A DNA stretch of 57,375 bases from Mesorhizobium alhagi CCNWXJ12-2 (GCF_000236565.1 NZ_AHAM01000297.1:1-57375); one strand, 5' to 3'. Positions 41,686 through 50,955 are shown, counted from the stretch's first letter. Notes: generated by a model not told the origin, from the sequence alone. Translations and numbers: made by a program.

Positions 41686-42188
41686 GTCCAACACCAGAGA
41701 ACCTGAATTCCCGGGCTGTTGCTGAGTTGACCAAATGACGGCCGTCGGCATGCGCGACCGTCATGGCGCCTGAGTACGACAACGGATCATCTCGGGTTCG
41801 TCGTCACCGTGCGTCAGAGATCCGAATGCGCGTCGCGTGAAAGCCGGCAGGCCGTCGCGTCGGCCTCCCAGAGGCGCGCCGTATCAGGCCAGTTGGGACG
41901 GCGTGGATGAGCAAGCTGGCAGGTGCCATGATTTTAGCTCTGGTTCGAATTCAGATTCGGTCGGGACCTAGCCACCGAGCTATCGGTTCCTTTCTTCGTG
42001 AAATTTTTCGTTACAAGTTCGAAGAATAGGATTAAGCTGTTTGATTGCACTGCCTTGGCAGGCGATCCCACCCCCGCACCCATGCCTGCTAAGCATCGCC
42101 TCCTGCTGCCGGCGGGAGCAGTTCCGCCGGCCCTTTCTCATCATTCCTCTTGCTGCGTCAGCTTCGCCAGTTCGGCCATGAAGCCCGG
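41686..42188. other. Intergenic stretch with one hairpin
   Basis: No supported gene in about 500 nt. A stem at 42108-42131 is listed separately. Confidence 0.4.
42108..42131 (+). terminator. Terminator-like hairpin
   Basis: GCCGGCGG (42108-42115) and CCGCCGGC (42124-42131) form a perfect 8-bp stem with an 8-nt loop, followed by CCTTTCTC. A possible terminator facing right, but no gene ends close by. Confidence 0.35.
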
Positions 42189-42690
42189 CTAACTTCCCTC
42201 GCAGGATGAGCCATACTGTAGACGGTCGTCCTGATCCTCGTCGGGCAACTTGATTGCCGCTTCAAGTAACCGGCCGCGGTCATCCACGCCGAAGGCCAGC
42301 GTCGAAGCCGTGGCGATGCTGCCCGGCAAAGGCTGCGTCGGCATAGGCGCGTTGATTCCGGTGCGGTCGCAATGACGGCAAGCATATTTGAACCGCACAT
42401 TCTGCAAAACCTTTGCCTTCACCTCGACATGAAGTTGCTCGGTAACGGTCTCACCAATGCGGTGCATCCGGGCAACAGCAAGGACAGACCTTCTGATCGT
42501 CGGGAAGGTCATACTCGACGCGCTCGGGCGGCAGGTTTTCCGGCAAGGCCTTGCGGCCGCGCTTCTTTCCCGTCGCCCCTTCGGTTGCCGGCAAGCCTGT
42601 GTCCGGCAGGGCAACGACATCGCTGTCTTCGTTGTTGGCGGCGTCCTCATCCGCGGCTGTTCGGCTTCTTGAAGAGGCGGTCAATGTGTT
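42189..42690 (-). mobile_element. IS66-family transposase remnant
   Basis: Two minus-strand frames assemble into the N-terminal part of an IS66 TnpC transposase: GATGKKRGRKALPENLPPER with VEYDLPDDQKVCPCC, then, after a shift, MHRIGETVTEQLHVEVKAKV and NVRFKYACRHCDRTG followed by PLPGSIATASTLAF. The CPCC...CRHC zinc-knuckle and the KYACRxC block are typical. After TLAF the family sequence ends and unrelated residues follow. The catalytic domain is missing. No TnpA/TnpB partners or end repeats are seen. Confidence 0.7.
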
Positions 42691-42760
42691 TTTTACTGCG
42701 TGGCGCAAAACGATGCAGTCGTGCAAGCGCCAGAGAAATTCCTTCGAAAGGGCTTGTTCA

Positions 42761-43033
42761 ATGGGCAAGAAGCCAAAAATCCTCACGCCCGACCGTACCG
42801 ACAGCTTCCATCGGCATGAGGTTTGCCAAAGGGCGCTGGCACCCTCATTCCAAAATCTGTGCGAGCAGGCACAAGCGGCGGGCTGGGAGGAACGCGAGGC
42901 GGCATACGCACTGATGGTGCTTGCCGCCGCTAAGCTTAAGCATGCCACGACAGAAGCGGAGACGATCTCGGAAGTCACAGACGTCCCAGGCGAGATTGGC
43001 GGCACAGGCCCCGGGCCCGTGGAAGGCGACTAA
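42761..43033 (+). CDS. Small hypothetical protein
   Basis: A 90-residue protein from ATG 42761. The middle (FHRHEVCQRALAPSFQNLCE, then AAGWEEREAAYALMVLAAAK) looks like a helical bundle protein with good codon use. The N-terminus is basic, the C-terminus acidic and glycine-rich. It begins beside the IS66 remnant and reads away from it. Function unknown. I have seen similar short rhizobial proteins but no named family. Confidence 0.45.
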   Translation: MGKKPKILTPDRTDSFHRHEVCQRALAPSFQNLCEQAQAAGWEEREAAYALMVLAAAKLKHATTEAETISEVTDVPGEIGGTGPGPVEGD

Positions 43034-43423
43034 GCTCTTTTTGAGCGACATGCCTGCCGTCGCCGGCAGCGACAATGATGTCTGGATTTCGCACCGATGT
43101 TGCCGGCGAGAATGGCGACGTGCTGGATTCGATGTCTCCGTCGCTTCCGTCGAGGGAGCGACCAGACCTGATCAAAGTCGCCGTGAGAGGTCGGCACCGG
43201 AGCATCAGTGCAGGGCAAACCCGGAGGACGGGGTGATACGGGCAGGCCCGCTCGCGCGCCAAAACGGCCCCGATCTTGCGCAAGAAGGCAGTCTGCAGTT
43301 CGAAGAGCTCGGACGGCGACAAGTCGTAATCTGCCTTGCACCTCACTCCACAAAACAGTCATATTCGTGCCGCCAGAGATGAGAAAAGTGACTCTGGCCG
43401 GTCAACAGAGAGGCAGATCGCTT
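43034..43423. other. Intergenic stretch
   Basis: No supported gene on the + strand. A minus-strand frame containing CKADYDLSPSELFELQTAFL looks protein-like for about 30 residues but lacks a clear start and continuation. Confidence 0.35.
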
Positions 43424-45007
43424 ATGTCAAATGAACTCGACGATCTCAGCCGGCGTGTCGCTGCTGGCAAGCTGAACCGGCGTGATTTTCTCGGCCGAGC
43501 CGCCGCCCTCGGCGTCACTGCCACCTTCGCCAATTCGCTGCTTGCCTCCACGGCCCGCGCGGCGGGCCCGGTGAAAGGCGGCATTCTTCGCGCCGGCATG
43601 CAGGGCGGCGCCGCTACCGACAGCCTCGACCCGGCGTCATGGTCGAGCCAAGTTCCTTATTTCTTCGGTCGCCAATGGGCCGAACAGCTGGTGCAAATTT
43701 CCGCCGACGGCGAGGTGAAGCCGGCGCTCGCCGAAGAATGGAGCGCATCCGACGACGCCAAGGTCTGGACCTTCAAGATCCGCAAGGACGTGCAGTTCCA
43801 CAACGGCAAGGAGTTGACGCCCGCCGACGTCGTCGCGACGATGGAGCGTCACTCCGACGAGAATTCAAAGTCCGGCGCGCTCGGCATCATGGGCGGCATC
43901 GACACCATTAAGGCGGACGGCGACACCGTCGTCTTCTCGCTGAGGGACGCCAATGCCGACCTGCCCTTCCTGCTCGACGACTATCATCTGATGATCCAGC
44001 CAAACGGCGGTAAGGACAGCCCGGCCGAAGGCATCGGCACCGGCCCCTACAAGATCACCGTGAACGAGGCCGGCTTGCGCCTCGGAGGCGAGAAGTTCGC
44101 CAATTACTGGCGCGACGACCGCGGCTTTGCCGACCAGATCGAAATCATCGTCATCAACGACGCGACGGCGCGCACCTCCGCCATCCAGGGCGGGCAGGTC
44201 GACATCATCAACCGCGTCGAGCCCAAGATCGTCGACCTCATCAAGCGCATGCCGGGCGTGACGATCCAGAACGTCGCCGGCAAGGGCCATTATGTCTTCA
44301 TCGCCCACTGCAACACCGCGCCGTTCGATAACAACGACCTGCGGCTGGCGCTGAAATTTGCGCTCGACCGCGATGAGATGGTTCAGAAGATCCTGATGGG
44401 CTATGGCACGGTCGGCAACGACACGCCGATCAACAAGGGCTACCCGCTCTTCACCGAGGCCGAGCAGCGCACCTACGATCCCGAAAAAGCCTCCTTCCAC
44501 TACAAGAAATCGGGGCATTCGGGCCCGATCCTGCTGCGCACTTCGGACGTTGCCTTCCCCGGCGCCGTGGACGCCACCCAGCTCTACCAGCAGAGCGCCG
44601 CAAAGGCCGGCATAACCATTGAGGTCAAGCGCGAGCCCGGCGACGGCTACTGGTCGGAAGTCTGGAACAAACAGCCCTTCTCCGCTTCCTACTGGGGCGG
44701 CCGGCCGACCCAAGACCAGATGTATTCCACGGCCTATTATTCCAAGGCCGACTGGAACGACACGCGCTTCTTCCGCGAGGATTTTGACAAGATGCTGTTT
44801 CAGGCGCGCGCCGAACTGGACGCCGACAAGCGCAAGAAGATCTACGCCGACATGGGCACGATCGTGCGCGACGAGGGAGGCGCCATCGTGCCGATGTTCA
44901 ACGACTTCATTGACGCCACCAGCGCCAAGGTCGGCGGCTGGAGCCCGGACGGCAATCAGGAGATGATGGGCGGTTACGCCCTGTCCAAGTGTTGGCTAGT
45001 GGCCTGA
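43424..45007 (+). CDS. Tat-exported ABC solute-binding protein (family 5)
   Basis: A 527-residue family-5 (dipeptide/nickel/oligopeptide type) extracellular solute-binding protein. The N-terminus carries a twin-arginine signal, LNRRDFLGRAAALG (Arg19-Arg20) with cleavage near ARA, so it is exported folded. Family blocks are ALAEEWSASDDAKVWTFKIR, VQFHNGKELTPADVV, GTGPYKI and LRLALKFALDRDEMV. ATG 43424 is the likely start. No permease or ATPase genes lie within the window's neighbouring genes, so it is an orphan receptor using a transporter encoded elsewhere. Ligand unknown. Confidence 0.9.
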   Translation: MSNELDDLSRRVAAGKLNRRDFLGRAAALGVTATFANSLLASTARAAGPVKGGILRAGMQGGAATDSLDPASWSSQVPYFFGRQWAEQLVQISADGEVKPALAEEWSASDDAKVWTFKIRKDVQFHNGKELTPADVVATMERHSDENSKSGALGIMGGIDTIKADGDTVVFSLRDANADLPFLLDDYHLMIQPNGGKDSPAEGIGTGPYKITVNEAGLRLGGEKFANYWRDDRGFADQIEIIVINDATARTSAIQGGQVDIINRVEPKIVDLIKRMPGVTIQNVAGKGHYVFIAHCNTAPFDNNDLRLALKFALDRDEMVQKILMGYGTVGNDTPINKGYPLFTEAEQRTYDPEKASFHYKKSGHSGPILLRTSDVAFPGAVDATQLYQQSAAKAGITIEVKREPGDGYWSEVWNKQPFSASYWGGRPTQDQMYSTAYYSKADWNDTRFFREDFDKMLFQARAELDADKRKKIYADMGTIVRDEGGAIVPMFNDFIDATSAKVGGWSPDGNQEMMGGYALSKCWLVA

Positions 45008-45620
45008 GCCCGGCCTTTCGTTGGAATCGGCACCACCTGCCGGCTCCTAGGATTTCATGCTTTGTCGTGCCGATGGCGTTGAGACGTGGCATGGGCCCCG
45101 GGGCGGGCCATTTGATCGCAGACCTGATCACCGGATCCGCTCCGACATGAAAATCAGCCATCTTCGGATCGTTCCTTCATGATCTGAGGGCTCTGAACGC
45201 ACCGTACGAGCGCCAGCAATCCACGAGGCGGTCAGGCATAGTGGTCGATGGACCGGATATCCTTTCGTCGTGCTCGCACGGCGGGCCGAGGGCCGGTCTC
45301 GGGCCAAGCATATTGCAGAGGTCGGTAGCGCGGTCCGAGAAACTCGCGGATCACTGATGCCATCTGTTTGAAGGGAACCAAGAGTTTCATGACGCCTCGC
45401 TTTGCCTCTTCGCCAGCTTGGCTATTTCGCTGGTTGGCCCTGATCAATGCGAACGACGTCATGATACGGCAGGCTAACCAACTTCGTCTGTGGACTTTCC
45501 CACGCAGCGAAAACACTCGCCAAGTCTTCCGGACAAATGCGGGTCCGGCAAGCGCAGATCGGGCAGCGTGGCGCTGCTCACGGTTTGCCGCTATTCTGCC
45601 GCTCCAATCCGAGGTCGAGG
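45008..45620. other. Intergenic stretch
   Basis: About 600 nt with no convincing gene. It holds the promoter of the GlxA-type regulator. No clear terminator follows the solute-binding protein gene. Confidence 0.4.
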
Positions 45621-46670
45621 ATGCTGTCTCCCACCCTTCAGCCAGGTCCCGAGCCGCTCCATGTCAGCCTTGTGGCTATCCCCGAGGCCGTGGTGTCGAC
45701 GCTCAGCGGCATTTTTGACGTGATGAATGCCTTTTCGATGGTTTCCGTACTGGATCGCCCTCCCCTCCAGGCTCCTCCATTCCATCTGGAGATCGTGGGC
45801 CAGCAGAGCGGCCCTCTCCAGCTGGCGAGTCGGGTACCCGTCATCGTGGAGCGACCCGTCGCCGAAATCGCGGCCACCGATATTGTCATCGTCCCGTCGG
45901 TACTGCTCGGTCCTGACGGCTGGACAAAGGGGCGGTATCCGGACCTGGTCGACTGGCTGGGCACCATGCATGATCGTGGCGCTCTCCTGTGCTCCGCCTG
46001 CTCCGGCATCTTCCTGATCGCAGAGACAGGGCTGTTCGACGGTGCCGATGCGACCGTTCATTTCGGATACGCTCGCGCTTTCGAAACAGCCTTTCCGCAA
46101 GTTCCCATCCATCCTGAACGGGTTCTGGTCGTTTCGGGCAAGCGTGACGAACTGATCACGTCGGGCGCTTCCATGACCTGGCACGATCTCGTCCTTTACC
46201 TCATCGCGCGACACGCGGGCGCAACGGCTGCCCAGACCGTGGCACGTATCTTCGCGCTGCAATGGCACCAGGATGGGCTTGCCCCCTACATGGTCTTCGA
46301 CGGCCGCAAGGATCATGGGGACGCGGCGATCCAGGCGGCCCAGGACTGGTTGGCCACGCATTTCTCGGTGACCAACCCGCTGGACGAGATGATCAAGCGG
46401 ACCGGGCTCACCGAGCGGACCTTCAAGCGACGATTTACGCGTGCGACGGGCTTAAGCCCGATTACGTACGTCCAGCGTGTGAGGATCGAGGAAGCCAAGC
46501 GTAGGCTGGAGCGGACCGAGGCTTCGGTCGACGAAATCAGCTGGCAGGTCGGCTACGAAGAACCGGCATTCTTCCGCCGTCTCTTCAGGCGCGTAACAGG
46601 GTTGGCACCGGGGGCTTACCGCCGGCGGTTCGGAATTCCAGACTATGCGCAGACCCGAGTGAAGAATTAA
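45621..46670 (+). CDS. GlxA-type AraC-family regulator
   Basis: A 349-residue transcription factor with an N-terminal DJ-1/PfpI-like amidotransferase domain (residues 13-200; block ALLCSACSGIFLIAETGLFDG with the nucleophile-elbow Cys) and a C-terminal AraC double helix-turn-helix (about 245-340; IKRTGLTERTFKRRFTRATG and IEEAKRRLERTEASVDEISW). A purine-rich stretch (GAGGTCGAGG) abuts ATG 45621. Relatives control amine, amino-acid or quaternary-ammonium catabolism (GlxA, ArgR, GbdR types). The neighbouring solute-binding protein gene could be a target, but they are 600 nt apart on the same strand. Confidence 0.87.
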   Translation: MLSPTLQPGPEPLHVSLVAIPEAVVSTLSGIFDVMNAFSMVSVLDRPPLQAPPFHLEIVGQQSGPLQLASRVPVIVERPVAEIAATDIVIVPSVLLGPDGWTKGRYPDLVDWLGTMHDRGALLCSACSGIFLIAETGLFDGADATVHFGYARAFETAFPQVPIHPERVLVVSGKRDELITSGASMTWHDLVLYLIARHAGATAAQTVARIFALQWHQDGLAPYMVFDGRKDHGDAAIQAAQDWLATHFSVTNPLDEMIKRTGLTERTFKRRFTRATGLSPITYVQRVRIEEAKRRLERTEASVDEISWQVGYEEPAFFRRLFRRVTGLAPGAYRRRFGIPDYAQTRVKN

Positions 46671-46879
46671 TCAACAAACCCTTTTTGCAATTTCACCCTC
46701 AGCACCCACTCTGAGCCCAATGTTTGCGTCCAGTCTCCTTGCCGGATCCGCGGCGGCCGGTGTTCCAGTCGTGTTCTTGCGACTCGTCCGTAACCGTAAC
46801 AAAACAAGTTCCACCTCGACATCTTCCTGTTACGGTTTGATAGTAATGAGGCAAGCATTCATCTGATGAGGAGGCTAGG

Positions 46880-47089
46880 ATGACGCTCCAGCGCGAGTTG
46901 TCACTGGAAGATCTTTTAATCGACCCGATTATCGGCCTTGTCATGGTCCGGGACGGGTTCGCCCCCGAAGATATTCGTCGTCTGTTGGGCGATGTCGCAG
47001 TTCGCGCCGCCGCGGCATCACCACGCCAAACGCAACCTGACACTCCGCGTGTTGTCCAGCAGGGTTGCAAATGGCCCAACGCCGCTTAG
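46880..47089 (+). CDS. Small conserved hypothetical protein
   Basis: A 69-residue protein starting at ATG 46880 with GAGGAGG about 6 nt upstream, one of the best ribosome-binding sites in this part of the window. The sequence LSLEDLLIDPIIGLVMVRDG and then FAPEDIRRLLGDVAVRAAAA looks like a short helical regulator. The last 20 residues are Pro/Gln-rich. No recognised domain. It is followed by a LuxR-type regulator 160 nt downstream. Confidence 0.55.
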   Translation: MTLQRELSLEDLLIDPIIGLVMVRDGFAPEDIRRLLGDVAVRAAAASPRQTQPDTPRVVQQGCKWPNAA

Positions 47090-47251
47090 CGGTGTCCGTC
47101 ACGCCTCGTTCCCGGCCGTTGCGGACATCGCATCATCACGGGTGGCGTTGGACACAATCTACCTCAGGAGGCTCCTTGAGGCGGCGTGCACGTGTTGTGT
47201 TTCGATTTCGTCCTCGGCGTTGTCAACCAAACGTTGCACGGTTAGTGTATT

Positions 47252-48412
47252 TTGACGCTGCGCAACACGGCACAGCGCATCGTGCGGCTGTACGCAGAAA
47301 CTGGAATCGGGGATCCAGTGCCGGTATCAACGGTCGAAGACAAACTTGTCGACTCCATCTACGCCACCGTTTTCGGCGAGGGGACATGGCAGGACTTTCT
47401 GGCGAAGTTGAGCCTGATCCTTCCGGACGGTCGGTCCACCCTCTTTTACCACGACAGTAGACGGAGCAAGGGCGCCTTCAACCTCAACTCCGGCTTCGAT
47501 GCCGCCGAGGTCGCCAAGTACGGAGAGTATTACTCCAGCATCAACCCGTGGATGCCGGCGGCGGCGGTGAGGAAAGTGGGTGTGGGCGTGGTGGCCGAGC
47601 AGATGTTGCCCCGCGATCGCCTGGTGAAGACGGAGTTCTACAACGACTTCTGGTCAAAGGTGGGTGGGGAGTCCGCAGTCGGAGTGACAATAGTCAGAGA
47701 AGAAGGACGCTCTTTCCTCCTGTCGACGCTGACGTCATGTCCGGATCCGGAAGCAAACAGGCACGCCGCCGACACGCTGACAAAGCTCGCGCCGCACCTC
47801 AATCGCGCATTCAAGCACTTCAGATCCGAGCCAGGCCAAAAGACCGTAGCGGAAATCGGAAGCTCGCTTTTCGATGCCATCGATATCGGCATGGTGGTCG
47901 TTGGAGATCGCGGCCTTGTCAAATCCGCTTCGCCAGTTGGCCAAAATATGATCAACACCGGTCGGTGCCTGCGGGTAAACCTGCTTGGAAAAATCAAGGT
48001 CTGCCAGCAGAGGGCGGATTATCTGCTCAGCCAGATGCTCGACAGGTCCTACCAGGGATCGCGAGTGGCGTGCTGTATGGTCGATTCCTTCAAGCTGACC
48101 TTCATACAAGTCGCCAAAGACCCCCTGTCGCTGTACTTCCAAGGGCCGACGATCGTTATCCTGGTGGAACAGGGGAATACGATGCCGAGGGTGAATGGCG
48201 ACTATTTTTCCAAGGCGTACAGGCTTACTGCAGCGGAGACTCGGGCGCTCGCGGGCATCATGGCTGGCAACAGCGTCGACGAAATTGCCAATGCTGCCGC
48301 GCTTTCGCGGGAAACAATCCGGTCACAAATGAAGAGCCTATACGCAAAGACGGGAACGAGGGGCCAGCTCGAGCTGCTCCGTCTTGCCAAGACATCCCTC
48401 CTGCCTGTTTGA
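47252..48412 (+). CDS. LuxR-family transcriptional regulator
   Basis: A protein of up to 386 residues with a C-terminal LuxR/FixJ helix-turn-helix (about 322-380: YRLTAAETRALAGIMAGNSV, AALSRETIRSQMKSLYAKTG, LELLRLAKTSLL). The N-terminal 300 residues are a sensor-like alpha/beta region (ATVFGEGTWQDFLAKLSLIL) similar to other stand-alone rhizobial LuxR proteins, not a receiver and not the usual autoinducer-binding domain. The start is uncertain: TTG 47252 gives the longest form; GTG 47320 is a shorter option. No luxI homologue is present. Confidence 0.8.
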   Translation: MTLRNTAQRIVRLYAETGIGDPVPVSTVEDKLVDSIYATVFGEGTWQDFLAKLSLILPDGRSTLFYHDSRRSKGAFNLNSGFDAAEVAKYGEYYSSINPWMPAAAVRKVGVGVVAEQMLPRDRLVKTEFYNDFWSKVGGESAVGVTIVREEGRSFLLSTLTSCPDPEANRHAADTLTKLAPHLNRAFKHFRSEPGQKTVAEIGSSLFDAIDIGMVVVGDRGLVKSASPVGQNMINTGRCLRVNLLGKIKVCQQRADYLLSQMLDRSYQGSRVACCMVDSFKLTFIQVAKDPLSLYFQGPTIVILVEQGNTMPRVNGDYFSKAYRLTAAETRALAGIMAGNSVDEIANAAALSRETIRSQMKSLYAKTGTRGQLELLRLAKTSLLPV

Positions 48413-48929
48413 CCTGGCGAGCGGGATTCTCCAGCTGTTCGATGCTGCAAGCCGAGCGTTGCCGCACAGAATGTTTGAACTGCCTGCCCTTGGGTATCGG
48501 AATTTCCGTCGACCCGGACAGGAAGCGGGTAACGGCTTGGCTGCGGCGGCATCCGGGAATGCGGATTTTTCACTCAGCGACGCACGTCAATGACGACTGG
48601 CCGGCGAGTGCGAGTTCACCCTGCGGGGTGAAGCGCTTTCTCGCCGAGCGTGTCATACCAGCATCGGCTCCTGCCGGAGCCGATTGTATCTGAGACCCGG
48701 CGGCGACGCCGTGTATGTTGGCGGGAGCCGTATCAAAGCCCCACACGGCTTCCGCCCTTTTCACCAGATCAAGCCCTGTGCCGTCCTTCGTCAACAGCGG
48801 AGCAAGGCTGCTTCGGGCCATTTCAGAAGATTGGGCGTTGGATTGGTCCTATTTGCCCGGTTCATGACGACCGCGCATTTCAGGGGATTGGTAAATGGCG
48901 ATTAGCCGACCGGGCGAAGCGGGATACAT
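48413..48929. other. Intergenic stretch
   Basis: About 500 nt with no supported coding region. No clear hairpin with a T-run follows the LuxR-type gene. Confidence 0.4.
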
Positions 48930-49052
48930 ATGAAAATGAGCGAAGGGAGTAGAGAGACTGGCGGGCCTGGGGGAAGCTGGCTCGCTATGGCGGGTGCATT
49001 GCTCATGTCGGCCGCCACGGCATTGGCATTGTGGTGGCTGTTGACTGCGTAG
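48930..49052 (+). CDS. 40-residue single-helix membrane protein
   Basis: ATG 48930 to TAG 49050-49052 encodes 40 residues: a hydrophilic N-terminus (MKMSEGSRETGGPGGS) and one clear transmembrane helix (LAMAGALLMSAATALALWWL). A GCGGGA motif lies 7-8 nt upstream. Size, composition and helix position suggest a genuine small membrane protein. No function can be given. Confidence 0.45.
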   Translation: MKMSEGSRETGGPGGSWLAMAGALLMSAATALALWWLLTA

Positions 49053-49148
49053 CAATTTGTCAGTGAGCCGCTTATGCAGCCGGCGCGATTATCCATGCAT
49101 GTCGATCGGCGTGGGGTTTTGCACCGCTCGACACGGCAGCATGCTGCC
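49053..49148. other. Intergenic spacer
   Basis: Short non-coding segment between the small membrane ORF and the istB remnant; nothing recognised. Confidence 0.3.
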
Positions 49149-49330
49149 CTACGCACTGAACGGCAGGTAGCCCAAATTCGTCCAGGATGACGAGATCGGA
49201 ATGGACAAAGCGCGCAGCGATCTGTCCGAATCTGCCTTGCACCTTCCCCAGCTCGAGCGCATTGACCAGTTCGACTGTCGAGAAGCAGCGGACGCGTCTG
49301 AGATGGTGGAGACCTGCAGGTTTCTCGACG
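49149..49330 (-). mobile_element. istB: IS21-family istB fragment, frameshifted
   Basis: The minus strand encodes RVRCFSTVELVNALELGKVQ, then GRFGQIAARFVHSDLVILDE. After one extra T it continues GYLPFSA and stops. These are the sensor/Walker B blocks of IstB, the ATPase helper of IS21 transposition (VILDELGYLPF). About 55 of some 250 residues remain. No istA or terminal repeats were seen. Confidence 0.65.
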
Positions 49331-49440
49331 CTGCGGAGTCGGGAGGCGGCAGCGTGAACTGATCGACGAGCAACCGAAGCCTGGAGGTTGCGTGTGGGAT
49401 GATCCAGCCGCGTTCCAGCACGTGCAGAAGGGGCGAGAAA

Positions 49441-49908
49441 TCAATCCTCCTGCGCCGGATCGCGGCCTGCGCGCTCGATGTGCCGGCGCAGAAGCGCCTC
49501 GGCATAGCCGAGATCGCCTTCGGCGAGCGCGTCGAGGATGGCGATGTGCTCGCCGCAGGCACGTTGGATGCGGGCCTCGCTCAACTCGTCGAAATCGGCG
49601 TACTCGGTCATTCGCCTCAGATTGTTCTGCTGGCGGATGGCCTGCAGCAGGAAGCGGTTCCCCGACCACGCGACGAGCGCCTCGTGATATGCCGCGTTCA
49701 CGCGAAACCAGCGCTCGCGCGTGATCGAGGCGGCAGCGGCGTTGAGGATCTCCTTCTGCGCCCCACGGAGCGCGGCAAGTGCTGCCGGATCGACGCGGAA
49801 TCCGGGCTGGCGCATCGCCCCGCATTCGATCACCAGCCGGAACTGATAGCTCTCGGCCACCGCGTCCGATCGCGATCGTTGCGACGACAGATTGCGGCCG
49901 CTGATCAA
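49441..49908 (-). pseudogene. GntR/FadR-type regulator lacking its DNA-binding domain
   Basis: The frame encodes the C-terminal FCD ligand domain of a GntR-family regulator: AESYQFRLVIECGAMRQPGF, VNAAYHEALVAWSGNRFLLQ, the metal/ligand residues in FDELSEARIQRACGEHIAIL, and ALLRRHIERAG. The N-terminal winged helix is absent. The frame opens at TTG 49908, which overlaps the stop of the small acidic gene (TTGA). I infer that the upstream half was replaced by the small gene's segment. A stand-alone ligand-binding protein is possible but less likely. Confidence 0.65.
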
Positions 49909-50111
49909 CCGGCCCTGCCGCCCCTCGACTGCGCCATCTCCAGGAACTGCTGCAGGTTCTCCACCATCGCCTCGGCCCCGTCCTCATTGATGGCAAACTC
50001 GAAGGTCAGCTCTCCGGTCTCAACTGTGAGCACCGCAACCATCATTTCGCCATCTTCGGACATCGCGACGTCCATGGCGAAGCCGGTGACCGGCATAGGC
50101 GTATCGCTCAT
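49905..50111 (-). CDS. Small acidic protein, copy B of a paralogous pair
   Basis: A 68-residue acidic protein, MSDTPMPVTGFAMDVAMSED, ending ENLQQFLEMAQSRGGRAG. It is nearly identical to the protein at 28943-29143, diverging mainly in the last eight residues. The context ACGATGAG(C/T)GATAC around the start codon is also shared. It is followed immediately by the truncated FCD frame. The pattern indicates duplication and maintenance of a functional small protein of unknown role. Confidence 0.65.
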   Translation of the reverse strand: MSDTPMPVTGFAMDVAMSEDGEMMVAVLTVETGELTFEFAINEDGAEAMVENLQQFLEMAQSRGGRAG

Positions 50112-50200
50112 CGTCGGATCATCCTTTCAGCTTCGCCGAATGTGAACTTCGGGACTGACGCTCGAACCAGTCAATTCACAATTATGAGAGACGTGATTGT

Positions 50201-50500
50201 TTAACGATTGCGCTTCACGGTTCCGGTCGGCGGCCGGCTGTCATCATCGATCAGGATGCCAGCCTCTTCGGCTGCCTCGCGAAACGCCTTGCGAGCTGCC
50301 GCAGCCTTGCGCTGGCCTTCTAGCACTTCAAGGCATGCCTTGCGAGCGACGCGCGCCTTGGCGGTGTCGATCTTCATAGGCCATTCGTTGAGCAGCCATT
50401 CGGCTGCCTTGCGGGCGCTGCCTATGTGCTGAACCTGGCCCGCGCGCGCGCTGTGGACCTTCACAGCTGGGTCGAAAACCCCGTCGTCCAGCTTAACCAT
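50201..50500 (-). CDS. DUF982 protein
   Basis: A 99-residue protein of the DUF982 family, which is expanded in rhizobia and often found on plasmids and islands. Typical blocks are QVQHIGSARKAAEWLLNEWP and ARKACLEVLEGQRKAAAARK, then AFREAAEEAGI. ATG 50500 is chosen because GGAG lies 8 nt upstream; the frame is open further but less protein-like. The biochemical role of DUF982 is unknown. It appears intact. Confidence 0.75.
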   Translation of the reverse strand: MVKLDDGVFDPAVKVHSARAGQVQHIGSARKAAEWLLNEWPMKIDTAKARVARKACLEVLEGQRKAAAARKAFREAAEEAGILIDDDSRPPTGTVKRNR

Positions 50501-50599
50501 ACTCAACACTCCAAAGGCAATGCGCATCAACGCTGCTTCGACTGGCCGGTTCCCAGGGAGGAGGCTGTCGGTCTATCGGAGCGGCTGCAGAAGGGGAAA

Positions 50600-50866
50600 G
50601 ACCGGGCGCTCCCCTGGCCCGTAGTTTAACCAGGCCGCCTTGCAAAGCCCGTTCACCACCAACTCGAAATTCTCGGGGTTCTTGTCGGGCAACACTTTGC
50701 GACGGTATTCCCGGTGGGTAGGTCGGGATTGACCTGGAGCACCTCCTGCCACGCTGCGCGGGCCTCATTGAACCGGCCCAGATGGCCATAACTGGCAGCC
50801 AGAAGCGCGCGGGCCGTACCCGACCTTGGCGGTCAGGATGGCGGCCAGCTTGCGAGGATCGCTCAT
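50600..50866 (-). pseudogene. Adenylate cyclase/TPR gene with large internal deletion
   Basis: ATG 50866 opens MSDPRKLAAILTAKVGYG, the start of a rhizobial class III cyclase (usual ...AAILAADVVGYSRL). In a shifted frame the sequence then jumps to the end of such a protein: RALLAASYGHLGRFNEARAA, WQEVLQVNPD, and after another shift YRRKVLPDKNPENFELVVNG. The catalytic and middle domains, about 500 residues, are gone. It is a deletion relic next to another cyclase pseudogene. Confidence 0.55.
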
Positions 50867-50955
50867 CGGGCCATCTTCTCGTCTCCAAAACAACAGGAAG
50901 CATGTGATCGCCGCACCAGCCATTTCGCCCCAGCCCATTTTCGGTTGTTCTCTTC

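Noticed and set aside
41016-41738. Two further long + strand frames overlapping the conserved hypothetical gene at 40924-41685
   Set aside because: They are Arg/Pro/Ser-rich shadows in the other two frames. Only the 40924 frame has balanced, aromatic-rich protein sequence.
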